Shown here: one piece after another, positions 45,712 through 55,773 of the stretch
Layout: each line of letters begins with the position of its first letter
How positions within the stretch are numbered: position 1 is the first letter of the stretch
Source of the DNA: Halobellus captivus
GTDB lineage: Archaea > Halobacteriota > Halobacteria > Halobacteriales > Haloferacaceae
DNA length: 64,000 bases
NCBI RefSeq assembly: GCF_003697845.1
Contig: NZ_RDQE01000006.1
Span: forward strand, 173,193 to 237,192
Direction: 5' to 3'
Translations under genes and position numbers: made by a program
Notes under the pieces: generated by a model
What the model was told of the DNA's origin: nothing
Database searches by the model: none
The model's input: only the letters and a program-made list of their open reading frames with translations

Positions 45712-46755
45712 TCATTCGGCCAGCCCGAACACGTCCCGCGGGTTCTCGTACACCACGGTCCGGATGTCGTCGACGTCGATCCCGTAGCGGTACAGCTCGA
45801 ATATCGCCCGTTTCACGGCGTAGGGATCGGTCCGGAGGACGTTCGCGCAGTCGGTGTCGATCATGATCCGCTCGGGGCCGTACTCGTCGATGGCGTTCGC
45901 CACGTCGGCGGCGTCGACGCCGATCAGCCACGAGTGACCGATCGTGAAGCTGAGATAACAGTCGGTCTCCGTCATCAGGTAGGCGGTGTTGTTCGCGTCC
46001 GCGTGCGAGGCCACGACTCGCTCCTCGTCGAGGCCGGCGTTCCGTGCGGCCTCGACGTCCCGCTCGACGGCCTCCAGCGCCGGGTTCTCGCCGTCGAGGA
46101 CGGGCTCCGCACCCAGTCCGGCGTTCTTCTCGTACCCCGGCGTGACGCCGAGTCCGTCGCGGTAGTCGCGCTTCGACTCTCCCGAGGTGTTCGGCGTGTG
46201 GAGGAGGACGGGAAGGTCGTGGTCGGCGGCGATCTCCATCTGCGCCCCGACGACCGCCTGCTGTTCGTCGACGTCCCACCGTTCGACGTGCTGGCCCGGC
46301 GTCACGCCGGTCTCGCCGACCGCGACGACCTCCTCCAGCGCGCAGTAGTCGTCCATCACCGCGAGCAGGTCGTCGGGATCTTCGATCCGGACGCCGGTGT
46401 GGATCCCGAGCCCGAGTTTCGCCTCGAAGAAGTGGTTCCGCTCGATCGCCGTCCGTCGGTTGATCGCGTCGTCCCACAGGAAACGGACGTCGCTCGCCTC
46501 GACGGGCTTGTACGGGGTCCAGTGATACCCCGACGAGACCATCATCATCGACCGGCAGCCCGAGAGGGCGTAGCGCTCGCGGTCGCCCCACGAGAGCGTG
46601 TGCGCGTGGTTGTGGGGATCGATCCAGGGAAGATTGAGGAGTTCCGTCGGGAGGTCGAGATCGGATCGACGATCGGGGTCTGATAGGCGGTCGCGGTCGA
46701 GTTCCTCGAGACGGTCGGCGTCGGTCGGTCGTGCGGTAGGGTAGCGTTGATTCAT
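45712..46755 (-). CDS. TatD-like metal-dependent hydrolase
   Basis: A 347-residue TIM-barrel hydrolase. The metal ligands of the TatD group appear in order: HxH in IDPHNHAHTLSW (about 45-56), Glu in VAVGETGVTPG, His in LPVLLHTPN, His in VVASHADANN and Asp in IMIDTDCAN. TatD proteins are nucleases, but the substrate pocket here differs enough that a small-molecule substrate is possible. It is divergent from the Asp-box gene; their 91-base gap holds one operator that could serve both. Confidence 0.82.
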   Translation of the reverse strand: MNQRYPTARPTDADRLEELDRDRLSDPDRRSDLDLPTELLNLPWIDPHNHAHTLSWGDRERYALSGCRSMMMVSSGYHWTPYKPVEASDVRFLWDDAINRRTAIERNHFFEAKLGLGIHTGVRIEDPDDLLAVMDDYCALEEVVAVGETGVTPGQHVERWDVDEQQAVVGAQMEIAADHDLPVLLHTPNTSGESKRDYRDGLGVTPGYEKNAGLGAEPVLDGENPALEAVERDVEAARNAGLDEERVVASHADANNTAYLMTETDCYLSFTIGHSWLIGVDAADVANAIDEYGPERIMIDTDCANVLRTDPYAVKRAIFELYRYGIDVDDIRTVVYENPRDVFGLAE

Positions 46756-46797
46756 GAGATCCCGTCGTCTCGCGAGTTGTATTTCCCCGTACTTAGC

Positions 46798-46817
46798 GTT
46801 TTACGGATTGGTAAAAC
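46798..46817 (+). promoter_or_regulatory. TTTAC-N6-GTAAA operator candidate, divergent promoter
   Basis: GTTTTAC-GGATTG-GTAAAAC is the longest match, with seven-base perfect arms around the same six-base spacing as the sites at 40202 and 42941. It lies directly upstream of TTTATTATG (46818-46826), the probable TATA box of the gene at 46847, and 43 bases before the divergent TatD-like gene. Confidence 0.8.
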
Positions 46818-46846
46818 TTTATTATGTGGCCGGCTCACACATGGAT

Positions 46847-47908
46847 ATGTCACTGTTGATCGGAACGGATTCCGGTCTGTACCGAGTCGCCGACGTACCG
46901 TTCGACCGCGACGATCTCGAACCCGTCCTCGACTGCGGCGTCGTCACTGCGGTGAAGTCGTGGGACCACACGGAGGGGGTGTTCGTCGCCTCCTCGACGG
47001 GTGCGTTCCGCTCCCTTGACGGCGGCGAGACGTGGACCGACCTCGAGGTGCCCCTCGGCGACCGCTTCTGGCACGCCGGGCAAAGCGAGGTGTGGTCGAT
47101 CCTCGCAACGGCCGACGGAGCGCTGTACGCCGGCACGAACGACCCCTATCTGTTCCGGTCGGTCGACGGGGGAGAGACGTGGGTCGAGCAGAAGGGGTTC
47201 CGCGAGCTCCCCTCCCGCGGCCACTGGGAGTCGCCGATCGACCCCCACTACGCGCGTCTCCGCGCGCTTGAAGCGGTTCCGGGCCGTCCCGAGCACCTCA
47301 TCGCGGGCGTCGAGGCCGGCGGGATCCACGTCAGCCGCGACGGCGGGCGGACGTGGACCGACCGTCGCGACGCCATCGTCGACGACGTTCATCAGATCCT
47401 TCCCATCTCGGAGGACGTCTGGCTGGCGGCGACCGGCTACCTCGATCACGACCTGGAGAACCTCGGACTCGGCCACGCCGTCGGCGAGGGCGGGCTCTGG
47501 CGGACGACCGACGCCGGCGAGTCGTGGAGTCGGCTCGACGTCGGCAGCGACTTCTCGTACGTCCGGCGCGTGTTCGTCCACGACGGCCGGGTGTTCTACT
47601 GTGGCGGCGAGGAGGCTCCTCCGGCGTGGGTGAACGACGACCACGAGGCCGCCCTGTTCGAGTCGACGAACTTCGGCCGCGACTTCGATCGCGTCCCGTT
47701 CCCCGGAGAGCCACACGAGGTCGTCGAGACGTGGGCGGTCCACGACGGCGACGTGATCTGCGGGTCCGGGCTCTTCGACGTCCCCGACCAGCGCGACGAC
47801 GTCGAGGGCCGGATCATGCGTCGCACCGACCGTGGGACCGACGACGGCCCGACCTACGAGACGGTCGGTCGAGTCGACGCCAACGTCAGCCGGATCGAGG
47901 TGGTGTGA
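46847..47908 (+). CDS. Asp-box beta-propeller protein
   Basis: A 353-residue protein built of repeats. Four Asp-box motifs (S/T-x-D-x-G-x-x-W) are visible: SLDGGETW, SVDGGETW, SRDGGRTW and TTDAGESW, plus a decayed STNFGRDF. Such motifs occur in sialidase-like and photosystem-assembly-type propellers. No signal peptide is present, so it should be cytoplasmic. ATG at 46847 is about 26 bases after the TATA box; ATG at 46841 is an alternative. It shares the operator with the divergent hydrolase gene. Confidence 0.8.
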   Translation: MSLLIGTDSGLYRVADVPFDRDDLEPVLDCGVVTAVKSWDHTEGVFVASSTGAFRSLDGGETWTDLEVPLGDRFWHAGQSEVWSILATADGALYAGTNDPYLFRSVDGGETWVEQKGFRELPSRGHWESPIDPHYARLRALEAVPGRPEHLIAGVEAGGIHVSRDGGRTWTDRRDAIVDDVHQILPISEDVWLAATGYLDHDLENLGLGHAVGEGGLWRTTDAGESWSRLDVGSDFSYVRRVFVHDGRVFYCGGEEAPPAWVNDDHEAALFESTNFGRDFDRVPFPGEPHEVVETWAVHDGDVICGSGLFDVPDQRDDVEGRIMRRTDRGTDDGPTYETVGRVDANVSRIEVV

Positions 47909-48316
47909 ATGGGCGACGAGCCATCCGCGGAGTCGGAGTCCACTCGCGACCCGCCCTCGCTTCTCGGTCGGTCGCTGTACGGCGGCGTGCTCGCGTACAT
48001 GGCCGTCGACGGCTTCAGAAACAACGAAAAGCGCGTCGCGGTCGCGGAAGGGAAGGGCGTCCCGATGCCGGACGTCCTCGTCCCGTTCGTCACCGGAATG
48101 CTGTTCGTCGCCAACCTCGGGATCGTCCTCTGGCGGCTCCCGCGGGCCGCCGCGGGCGCACTCGTCGTCTTCTTCCTCGGGACGACGCCCGCGATCCACG
48201 ACTTCTGGAACATGGAGGGGAAGGAGCGCCATGGTAACAAGATCAACTTCCTGAAGAACCTCGCGCTGCTCGGTGCCGCCCTCGTCCTCCTTGACGCCGC
48301 GAGCGACGAGGAGTGA
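47909..48316 (+). CDS. small DoxX-like membrane protein
   Basis: A 135-residue protein with an acidic N-terminus and three or four hydrophobic helices (about 20-38, 55-75, 80-97, 115-130). The motif FFLGTTPAIHDFWNMEG suggests a DoxX-like fold, since FW and His residues are conserved there. It starts in the base after the stop of the Asp-box gene and is cotranscribed with it. Its role in the catabolic block is unknown. Confidence 0.72.
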   Translation: MGDEPSAESESTRDPPSLLGRSLYGGVLAYMAVDGFRNNEKRVAVAEGKGVPMPDVLVPFVTGMLFVANLGIVLWRLPRAAAGALVVFFLGTTPAIHDFWNMEGKERHGNKINFLKNLALLGAALVLLDAASDEE

Positions 48317-48530
48317 CCGGTCCGACTGCCGGGCTTCACTCCCTCGCATCGGTCGCGTTTCGACCGCCCGATTTCGGACTCGTTCGGCGGCGACGTGACG
48401 GATCATCCACGTCTGACGCAGTTGTTAAGTGAAAGGGGCGTGGATTCCACGTCATACCCGCACGCGCCTGGGATCACATGACGCGACGCACGGGCCGTTT
48501 GGGAGAACACCACACCAAGTGGAGGTCAGG

Positions 48531-49172
48531 ATGGGACTGTTAACGAACCTCAGAGACAGCATATCGCGGGTCACGGACGGATTGTTCGCGGCCGACGAGC
48601 CCAAGCGGATCGGGATCTACGGACCGCCGAACGCCGGAAAAACGACCCTCGCGAACCGCATCGCACGCGACTGGACCGGCGACGCCGTCGGCCCCGAGAG
48701 CCACATTCCACACGAAACCAGGCGGGCCCGCCGGAAGGAGAACGTCGAGATCGAACGGAACGGCCGGAAGGTCACGATCGACATCGTCGACACGCCGGGC
48801 GTGACGACGAAGGTCGACTACAAGGAGTTCCTCGACCACGACATGGACAAGGAGGACGCGGTCCGTCGCTCCCGGGAGGCGACCGAGGGCGTCGCGGAGG
48901 CCATGCACTGGCTCCGCGAGGACGTCGACGGCGTCATCTACGTGCTCGACTCGACGACGGACCCGTTCACGCAGGTGAACACGATGCTCATCGGGATCAT
49001 CGAATCACAGGACCTCCCGGCGCTCATCCTCGCGAACAAGACGGACCTCTCCGGATCGGACGTCCAGCAGATCGCCAACGCGTTCCCCCAACACGAGACG
49101 ATACCCCTGTCGGCGTTGGAGGGCGAGAACATGGACGAAGTGTACACGAAGATCGCGGAGTACTTCGGATAA
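48531..49172 (+). CDS. arvA: vesicle-forming small GTPase ArvA/OapA (Era-like)
   Basis: A 213-residue Ras-superfamily GTPase. G1 is GPPNAGKTTLANR (about 31-43), G3 is DTPGVTTKVD (about 80-89), and G4 is NKTDLSG (about 170). In haloarchaea this protein drives extracellular vesicle formation and its gene neighbours oriC1. The start at 48531 has GGAGG eight bases upstream; the promoter GTTGTTAAGTG lies about 100 bases further up, so unusually the message has a leader, which includes the dyad CGTGGATTCCACG at 48439. Confidence 0.88.
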   Translation: MGLLTNLRDSISRVTDGLFAADEPKRIGIYGPPNAGKTTLANRIARDWTGDAVGPESHIPHETRRARRKENVEIERNGRKVTIDIVDTPGVTTKVDYKEFLDHDMDKEDAVRRSREATEGVAEAMHWLREDVDGVIYVLDSTTDPFTQVNTMLIGIIESQDLPALILANKTDLSGSDVQQIANAFPQHETIPLSALEGENMDEVYTKIAEYFG

Positions 49173-49579
49173 TGCCGGGTGCTACCCCAGACGTCGACGG
49201 GAACGACGACCCCGCCGACGACGGCGTCCGCATCGACATGATAAGCGGGGCCCGGATGGAGGGACTCACGAGCATGGAGAAGATCCGGCTCATCCTCGAC
49301 GGGGTCCGCGAGGGAAACATCGTCATCCTCGAGGAGGGGCTCTCGCCCGACGAGGAGTCGAAGCTCATCGAAGTAACGATGACGGAGATCAGCCCGGACG
49401 ACTTCACCGGGATCGAGATCGAGACGTACCCCAAACCGGAGTCGGGCAACCAGAGCTTCCTCGATAGGCTGATGGGACGTGAATCCACACAGAAGCTCAC
49501 CGTCATCGGCCCGGCCAACCGGATCGAGACGCTCCACAAGGACGAGAACCTCATCAGCACCCTCGTCTCCAGAAAATAA
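49172..49579 (+). CDS. arvB: OapB/ArvB family protein (DUF2073)
   Basis: A 135-residue protein with the DUF2073 core: IDMISGARMEGLTSMEKIRLILDGVREGNIVILEEGLSPDEESKLIE, then RESTQKLTVIGPANRIETLHKDENLIST. It overlaps arvA by one base and arvC by one base, forming a tight operon. Its product is linked to the ArvA GTPase; a regulatory or adaptor role is inferred from conserved linkage. Confidence 0.85.
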   Translation: MPGATPDVDGNDDPADDGVRIDMISGARMEGLTSMEKIRLILDGVREGNIVILEEGLSPDEESKLIEVTMTEISPDDFTGIEIETYPKPESGNQSFLDRLMGRESTQKLTVIGPANRIETLHKDENLISTLVSRK

Positions 49580-50253
49580 TGCCTCACCAGTGTATCGAGT
49601 GCGGTCGGACGTTCCCCGACGGCTCGAAGGAGATGCTCTCCGGCTGTCCCGACTGTGGGGGCAACAAGTTCCAGTTCAAACCCAGCGGCGCGGCCGAATC
49701 GAAGCCATCCGCCGAACCCTCCGCCGGCTCCGCTCCGTCCGCCGACTCCGAGCCAACCACGGAGACCGAACCGGCCCCTGATTTCAACTCGAGGTCGGGA
49801 TCCGACACCGGGGCCGCATCGCCCGAGCCGGCCGAATCGGACGATCCGGGCGATCCAGTCGATCGACGCCCGGAACGGGAGACGGGGTCGGCCGCGACGG
49901 ATCCGGTCGACGGCGACGCCGAACACATCGACGGCGAGGAGGCGGAGGACTCCGCGCAGGCGAGCGCGCGCTCCGACGTCGTCAGTCCCGACGAACTCGA
50001 CCGCGCGGCTCGGGAGACGGGGTCGGCGGCGGTCGACTCGGAGTCGACGGAACCGCCGGCGTCACAGCCCGGCGTCGACGAGCTCCGCGACGAGCTCAAC
50101 GAGCAGTTCGAGAGCATCCGGATCGTGAGCCCCGGCCAGTACGAACTCAACCTGATGGAGCTGTACGACCGCCAGGAGTACATCATCTCGCTTCAGGAGG
50201 ACGGCCGATACGTCATCGAGATGCCGGACGCCTGGGGCGTCACGGACGAGTAG
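49579..50253 (+). CDS. arvC: OapC/ArvC family zinc-ribbon protein
   Basis: A 224-residue protein. The N-terminal zinc ribbon has CIECGRTFPDG (about 5-15) and CPDCGGNKFQF (about 24-34). A long acidic, Pro/Ser/Glu-rich disordered linker (about 40-155) follows, and a conserved C-terminal domain (FESIRIVSPGQYELNLMELYDRQEYIISLQEDGRYVIEMP). It is the last gene of the arvABC operon, with no terminator visible other than the repeat region that follows. Confidence 0.85.
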   Translation: MPHQCIECGRTFPDGSKEMLSGCPDCGGNKFQFKPSGAAESKPSAEPSAGSAPSADSEPTTETEPAPDFNSRSGSDTGAASPEPAESDDPGDPVDRRPERETGSAATDPVDGDAEHIDGEEAEDSAQASARSDVVSPDELDRAARETGSAAVDSESTEPPASQPGVDELRDELNEQFESIRIVSPGQYELNLMELYDRQEYIISLQEDGRYVIEMPDAWGVTDE

Positions 50254-50382
50254 AGGGTGCGGAATCGCACGCTCGCGACGATTCCATCCCATTCGAGACG
50301 TTCTTTTGCGGTTTGTTGCCGTGAACCGGCCGTTATATCGAGTTTGCGTGTAGGACGGATCGTTTGATCGAGAGTGGATCGT

Positions 50383-50990
50383 TGCTGGCGCGGTGAAGGA
50401 GAGTGGGGAGAACACTCACAAAGCCCCAGTCGCGAGGACTCGCGCGGCTCGCTGCGCTCCTCGTTCAGTCGCCTTCGCTCCCTCACTGCGGTGCTTACGT
50501 CGCCCTGCTTCGTCCTTCCGGAAGACGGTCGCCTCGTTTCACTCGGCGCTGCGTCTTCCGTCTTCCCGCTCGTTTCACTCGCGGGAATCGCGACTGCCCC
50601 TTTGAGTCCCGCCCGACCTCCCGGCGACCGCACCTCACGCCTCCCCAGCCTCGCCGCTCGCTTTCGCTCGCGGCGTCCCTCGCGAGCGGTTCGCGCCCTT
50701 TGGGCGCTCACCGGCGCGCCACCGCGCTACAAGTGATTGTTGCTTAGGCTGTCTTGAGCATCCGCGAGCAGCGAGGCGCGGAGCGCCTCTGGCAGCCGGC
50801 GGCAATGCCGCCGGCGACGAAGCGAGCGGTTCACCGACGGCTCGGCTTCGCCTCGCCGTCGGCTTTTTCCCTCCAGGTCTTTCGAGGAGTGGTTCCCGAA
50901 GCGAACGCAGTGAGCGAGGGAACCCGACGTTCACGAGAGCATAGCTCTCGTGCAGCTCATCAGAAATTAAATATTTCTGAGGACGAAAAA
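50383..50990 (+). repeat. dispersed hairpin element, complete A plus B
   Basis: This is the most complete copy, in the 881-base gap 50254-51134. Module A opens with CGTTGCTGGCGCGGTGAA, has the core GCACCTCACGCCTCCCCAGC at 50629-50648 and hairpins at 50653-50674 and 50693-50707. A linker (GTTGCTTAGGCTGTCTTGAG) leads to module B, with hairpins at 50773-50789, 50795-50815, 50834-50862, 50891-50924, 50932-50952 and 50961-50979. The rest of the gap holds, at 50321, a sequence (GTGAACCGGCCG) also found at 7781, and the mutS promoter. Confidence 0.85.
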
Positions 50991-51134
50991 AAGTGGCTGT
51001 ATTGAACGAAACCCGTTTCAGGTGTGTGAACCCTTCCGTGACGTCCTCGGTTCGTATCGAGCGTCGATCCGTGTCGAATTTCGCTCGCCCGCCGGCCCGT
51101 GTCGTTTATGTTCGCGGGCGACCCGCTTGCGGGT

Positions 51135-53993
51135 ATGTCAACCGCGGATCGGGAGACGGTCACGGGGGTTCCGCCCGGGATCGCGGCCGCCCGCGAGGAG
51201 CTCACGCCGATGCTCTCGCAGTACGCGGAGCTGTGTGCCGCCCACGAGGACGCCATCGTCCTCTTCCAGGTCGGCGACTTCTACGAGGCGTTCTGCGAGG
51301 CCGCCGAGGCCGTCGCGCGCGTGTGTGAGGTGACGCTCACCGAACGCTCCGACTCGACCGGCGACTACCCGATGGCGGGGATCCCGATCGACAACGCCGC
51401 CTCCTACCTCGAGGCGCTTTTGGACGCCGGCTACCGCGTCGCGATCGGCGACCAGGTCGAGGACGCCGAGGCGGCCTCCGGGCTCGTCGACCGCGCCGTG
51501 ACCGAGGTGATCACGCCGGGGACCGTCGTCGAGGACGACCTCCTGGAGTCGGGAACGACCAACTACGTCGCGGCGGTGACGCGCGAGGGAGCCGCCGGCG
51601 ACGACCGCAGCCTGGATCCGACGCTCGGGCTCGCCGCCGTCGACGTCGCCACCGGGGAGTGTCTCGTCACCTCGGGCGATCCGGGGACGGTCGCCGAGGA
51701 GCTCGACCGGATCGCGCCCGCCGAGGTGGTCGTCGGACCCGGTATCGACGATCCTGGTCGCGATGACGACGACTCTCCCGTCGGCTTCGATCCGGCCGCC
51801 GGCGACCCGGACCGGACGGTCCACGGCCACGACCCCGCCGTCTTCGAGCGGTTGGCCGCGATCGATCGGCTGGAGCCGTACGTCCCGGCACCGGAACGTC
51901 GGTTCGACGGGGATGCCGAGCTGCGCGCCGCGGGCGCGGTGTTGGCGTACGCGGAGTACACCCAGGGCGACGACGGCCCGCTCGAGTACGTCTCGCGGGT
52001 CCGGCGGTACGACCCCCGCGACCGGCTGCGGCTGGACGCGGCGGCCCAGCGCAGCCTCGAGCTGTTCGAGAACCGCGGGCTCGGCGCGAGCGACACGCTG
52101 TTCGACGTCCTCGATTCGACGAACTGCGCGCTCGGCCGCCGGTGTCTCGAGCGGTGGATCCGTCGCCCCCTCGTCGACGCGGAGGCGATCCGGTCGCGCC
52201 ACGACGCGGTCGGCGAACTCGCGGACCGGACGCTGGCCCGTGAGGGTATCGCCGACGCGCTCGCGACCGCCTACGACCTCGAGCGGCTCGTCGGCCGGGT
52301 CTCCCGCGGCCGCGCGGACGCCCGAGACCTCCGGTCGCTTCACGCCACGCTCGCGGTCGTCCCGGAGTTGAAGGCGACGCTCGCTGCGGGCGGCGAGGAG
52401 GCGGGCGACGATGAGGCGGACGACACTGGAAACGCCGGACCCCGAACCGATCACCTCCGCGCCCTCTCCGGCCGGCTCGACGAGCTCGCGGAGGTCCGCG
52501 AGCTGATCGACTCGGCGATCGCGACGGACCCGCCCCAGGAGATCACCGAGGGCGGCGTGATCCGTGCGGGGTTCGACGACGACCTCGACGCCCTGCGGTC
52601 GACCGAGCGGGAGGGGCGCGAGTGGATCGCCGACCTGGAGGCGAGCGAGCGCGAGCGCACCGGGATCGACTCGCTGTCGGTCGGCCACAACCAGGTCCAC
52701 GGCTACTACATCGAGGTGACCGACGCCAACCTCGACCGGGTGCCCGACGACTACCGCCGCCGGCAGACGCTGAAGAACAGCGAGCGCTACTACACGCCGG
52801 CGCTGAAGGAGCGTGAAGAGGAGATCGTCGGCGCCGCGGAGCGCGCGGACGCTCTGGAGTACGAGCTGTTCGTCGAGGTCCGCGACCGCGTCGCCGAGGA
52901 GACCGAGCGGGTCCAGGCGCTCGCGGACGCGCTCGCCGAAGTCGACACGCTGGCGTCGCTCGCGTCGGTCGCGGTCGCGAACGACTACGTCCGGCCCGAG
53001 GTCGTCGACGACCCCGACGCGGGCATCGAGATCGAGGGCGGCCGCCACCCGGTCGTCGAGCGGACCGAGGACTCGTTCGTCCCGAACGACGCCGACCTCC
53101 CCCGCGGCTCGATCGCGGTGATCACGGGGCCGAACATGAGCGGGAAGTCGACGTACATGCGGGCGGTGGCGCTGTCGGTCGTGCTCGCGCAGGTCGGTTC
53201 GTTCGTCCCCGCACAGGCGGCCCGGCTTCCCGTCCTCTCGCGGCTGTTCACTCGCGTCGGCGCGTCCGACGACATCGCCGGCGGCCAGTCGACGTTCATG
53301 CGCGAGATGAGCGAGCTGACGGAGATCCTCCACGACGCCGGGTCCGACTCGCTCGTCCTGCTGGACGAGATCGGCCGCGGCACCGCCACTACCGACGGCC
53401 GCGCCATCGCTCGCGCGGCGGCGGAGTTCGTCCACGACGAACTGGGCGCGACCACGCTGTTTGCCACCCACTATCACGACCTCACGGATCTCGCCGCGGA
53501 GCGCGAACGCGCGTTCAATCTCCACTTCACCGCCACCCGCGAGGACGGCGCGGTGACGTTCCTCCATCGGGTCGTCCCCGGCGCGTCCTCCTCGTCGTAC
53601 GGGGTCGAGGTGGCCGAGCTCGCCGGCGTGCCCGCTCCCGTCGTCGAGCGCTCGCGCGACCTCGTCGCCGAGACCGACTCCGACGCGGAGAGCGATTCCG
53701 ACGCCGGTACCGGGCTCGAGGACGACGACGCTCCCGACGCGGAGGACGTCTCGCTCCGCGAGTTCCTCGCCGAGGAGGAGGCCGAGAACCCCCCGGCGAT
53801 CGAGCCGGTTGACGACCCTGCCGCCGGCTCCGACCCGGATTCCGGCGTCGAGTCGCCTCCCGATCTCGGGGACGACCTCCCGCCGTCGGTCGCCGCGGAG
53901 TTGCGCGACCTGGACCTCGCACGCACGACCCCGATCGAGGCGTTGAACGCCCTTCACGACCTCCAGAGCCGGCTCGAGAACGATGACGGCTGA
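51135..53993 (+). CDS. mutS: DNA mismatch repair protein MutS
   Basis: A 952-residue mismatch-recognition ATPase. The mismatch-binding domain with the Phe-x-Glu motif lies in VGDFYEAF (about 46-53). The ABC ATPase has Walker [14 protein letters not shown] (about 662-674), Walker [17 protein letters not shown] and the ATHYHDL switch. An acidic linker (about 850-930) near the C-terminus makes it longer than bacterial MutS. ATG at 51135 is used; an in-frame ATG 36 bases upstream adds nothing conserved. It overlaps mutL by 11 bases. Confidence 0.93.
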   Translation: MSTADRETVTGVPPGIAAAREELTPMLSQYAELCAAHEDAIVLFQVGDFYEAFCEAAEAVARVCEVTLTERSDSTGDYPMAGIPIDNAASYLEALLDAGYRVAIGDQVEDAEAASGLVDRAVTEVITPGTVVEDDLLESGTTNYVAAVTREGAAGDDRSLDPTLGLAAVDVATGECLVTSGDPGTVAEELDRIAPAEVVVGPGIDDPGRDDDDSPVGFDPAAGDPDRTVHGHDPAVFERLAAIDRLEPYVPAPERRFDGDAELRAAGAVLAYAEYTQGDDGPLEYVSRVRRYDPRDRLRLDAAAQRSLELFENRGLGASDTLFDVLDSTNCALGRRCLERWIRRPLVDAEAIRSRHDAVGELADRTLAREGIADALATAYDLERLVGRVSRGRADARDLRSLHATLAVVPELKATLAAGGEEAGDDEADDTGNAGPRTDHLRALSGRLDELAEVRELIDSAIATDPPQEITEGGVIRAGFDDDLDALRSTEREGREWIADLEASERERTGIDSLSVGHNQVHGYYIEVTDANLDRVPDDYRRRQTLKNSERYYTPALKEREEEIVGAAERADALEYELFVEVRDRVAEETERVQALADALAEVDTLASLASVAVANDYVRPEVVDDPDAGIEIEGGRHPVVERTEDSFVPNDADLPRGSIAVITGPNMSGKSTYMRAVALSVVLAQVGSFVPAQAARLPVLSRLFTRVGASDDIAGGQSTFMREMSELTEILHDAGSDSLVLLDEIGRGTATTDGRAIARAAAEFVHDELGATTLFATHYHDLTDLAAERERAFNLHFTATREDGAVTFLHRVVPGASSSSYGVEVAELAGVPAPVVERSRDLVAETDSDAESDSDAGTGLEDDDAPDAEDVSLREFLAEEEAENPPAIEPVDDPAAGSDPDSGVESPPDLGDDLPPSVAAELRDLDLARTTPIEALNALHDLQSRLENDDG

Positions 53994-55773
53994 ACGGGAA
54001 CGCGGGGGGAAGAACGACGCCGGTGGCGACGCGGAAGACGAGCGCTCCGACCGCGTCCGCCGGCTCGCCCCGGCCACCGTCGACCGGATCGCCGCCGGCG
54101 AGGTGATCACCCGGCCGGCACGGGTCGTCGCCGAACTCGTCGACAACGCGCTCGACGCCGACGCCTCCCGGATCGAGGTCGCGGTCGACGGCGACGGAAC
54201 CGACCGGATCCGCGTCGCCGACGACGGTCGCGGGATGGACCGTGCGGACGCCCGGCTCGCGGTCGAGCGACACGCGACGAGCAAGCTCGCCCCCGACGGC
54301 GACCCGGTCGGCGTCGCCTCGCTCGGGTTTCGCGGGGAGGCGCTCGCGGCGGTCGCCGACGCCGCCCGCCTCGAGGTGACGACCAACGACGGCGACGCGG
54401 TCGGAACGCGGGTCGTCGTCGGCCCGCGGGGTGGTGCGGACGCCGAACCCGGAGTCTCCGACGCTCCCGAACCCGAGGTTACGGACGCCGGCCGCGCCCG
54501 CGGGACGACCGTCGTCGTCCGCGACCTCTTCTCGACCCGGCCCGCCCGGCGGGAGTCGCTCGCCGGCACGCGCGCGGAGTTCACGCGGGTCTCCCGACTG
54601 GTCGCCGACTACGCGCTCGCGAACCCGGACGTCGCCTTCACGCTCGAGCACGACGGCTCGACGACGCTGTCGACGCCGGGAACCGGCGTCACGGACGCGC
54701 TCTTCGGCGTCTACGACCGGGAGACGGCGAGCCGGTCGACCGAGGTGTCGGCGAGCGTCGCGGTCGACGCCGGCGGGAGCGGAGCAGCGGACGGCGGTGC
54801 GGAGGAAACGGCCAACATCGGCGTCGCCGGCGCGCTCGCGTACCCCTCCGTCACCCGAGCCGGACGCGATCACCTCCGGATCTCCGTGAACGGTCGCCCC
54901 GTTCGCGACGACCGGCTCGCGGGCGCGGTGCGGGCCGGGTACGGCCGGCTGCTGCCGGACGGGCGTGAACCGGTCGCCGCCGTCGACGTCGCGGTCCCGC
55001 CCGGGCGCGTCGACCCGAACGTCCACCCGGCGAAACGCGAGGTGGGGCTCCGCGACGCCGACGCGGTCGCGGACGCGGTTGAATCGATCGTTGCCGACGC
55101 GCTCACCGGCGCGGACCTCCGGCGGAAGGCGGACGTCGCCACCGACCTCGAGACCGCGCTCGAACCGGTCGGCGGGACGGACGGCTCCCGCGCGGCGACG
55201 TTCGCGGACGCGGAGCCGATCGGGACGTTCCGGGAGCTCTACGCGCTCGTCGAGTCGGGCGACGAGCTGCTCGTGATCGACACGCACGCCGCCCACGAGC
55301 GCGTGAACTACGAGCGGCTCGCCCGCGCGTTCGAGGAGGACCCGGTCCCGACCGCCGGGATCGACCCGCCGGCGACGCTGTCGCTGTCGGCGGGGGAGGC
55401 CGCGACCGCGGAGGCGCACGCCGAGACGCTCGCCACGCTCGGGTTCGAGACCGAGCCGTTCGGCGGCGGGACGGTCCGGGTACGGACGGTTCCGGCCCCG
55501 TTCGGCCGGACCGCCGATCCGGAAACCCTCCGCGACGTCCTCGCGGCGCTCTCCGAGGGGGAGACGCCGCGTGACGCACGGGAACGGCTCCTGGCCGACC
55601 TGGCGTGTCATCCGTCGCTGAAGCGGGGCGACGCGATCGACCGATCGGCGATCCGTGCGCTGCTCGACCGCCTCGGTGAGTGCGAGCGACCGTTCGCGTG
55701 TCCGCACGGCCGCCCGACGGTCCTCTCGGTGGACGAGGCGACGTTCACAGCCGGGTTCGAGCGGGACCGGTAG
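53983..55773 (+). CDS. mutL: DNA mismatch repair endonuclease MutL
   Basis: A 596-residue protein. The GHKL ATPase is clear: [26 protein letters not shown] (about 36-61), DDGRGMDR and RHATSKL, then [18 protein letters not shown]. The C-terminal dimerisation domain carries [12 protein letters not shown], a version of the DQHA-x2-E-x4-E endonuclease motif with T for Q, so nicking activity is likely. It overlaps mutS, so the two are translated together. Confidence 0.93.
   Translation: MTAERERGGKNDAGGDAEDERSDRVRRLAPATVDRIAAGEVITRPARVVAELVDNALDADASRIEVAVDGDGTDRIRVADDGRGMDRADARLAVERHATSKLAPDGDPVGVASLGFRGEALAAVADAARLEVTTNDGDAVGTRVVVGPRGGADAEPGVSDAPEPEVTDAGRARGTTVVVRDLFSTRPARRESLAGTRAEFTRVSRLVADYALANPDVAFTLEHDGSTTLSTPGTGVTDALFGVYDRETASRSTEVSASVAVDAGGSGAADGGAEETANIGVAGALAYPSVTRAGRDHLRISVNGRPVRDDRLAGAVRAGYGRLLPDGREPVAAVDVAVPPGRVDPNVHPAKREVGLRDADAVADAVESIVADALTGADLRRKADVATDLETALEPVGGTDGSRAATFADAEPIGTFRELYALVESGDELLVIDTHAAHERVNYERLARAFEEDPVPTAGIDPPATLSLSAGEAATAEAHAETLATLGFETEPFGGGTVRVRTVPAPFGRTADPETLRDVLAALSEGETPRDARERLLADLACHPSLKRGDAIDRSAIRALLDRLGECERPFACPHGRPTVLSVDEATFTAGFERDR

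Noticed and set aside
50383..50990. Insertion sequence remnant
   Set aside because: There is no transposase fragment in any frame and no clear terminal repeats with target duplication. A MITE origin remains possible but is not shown.
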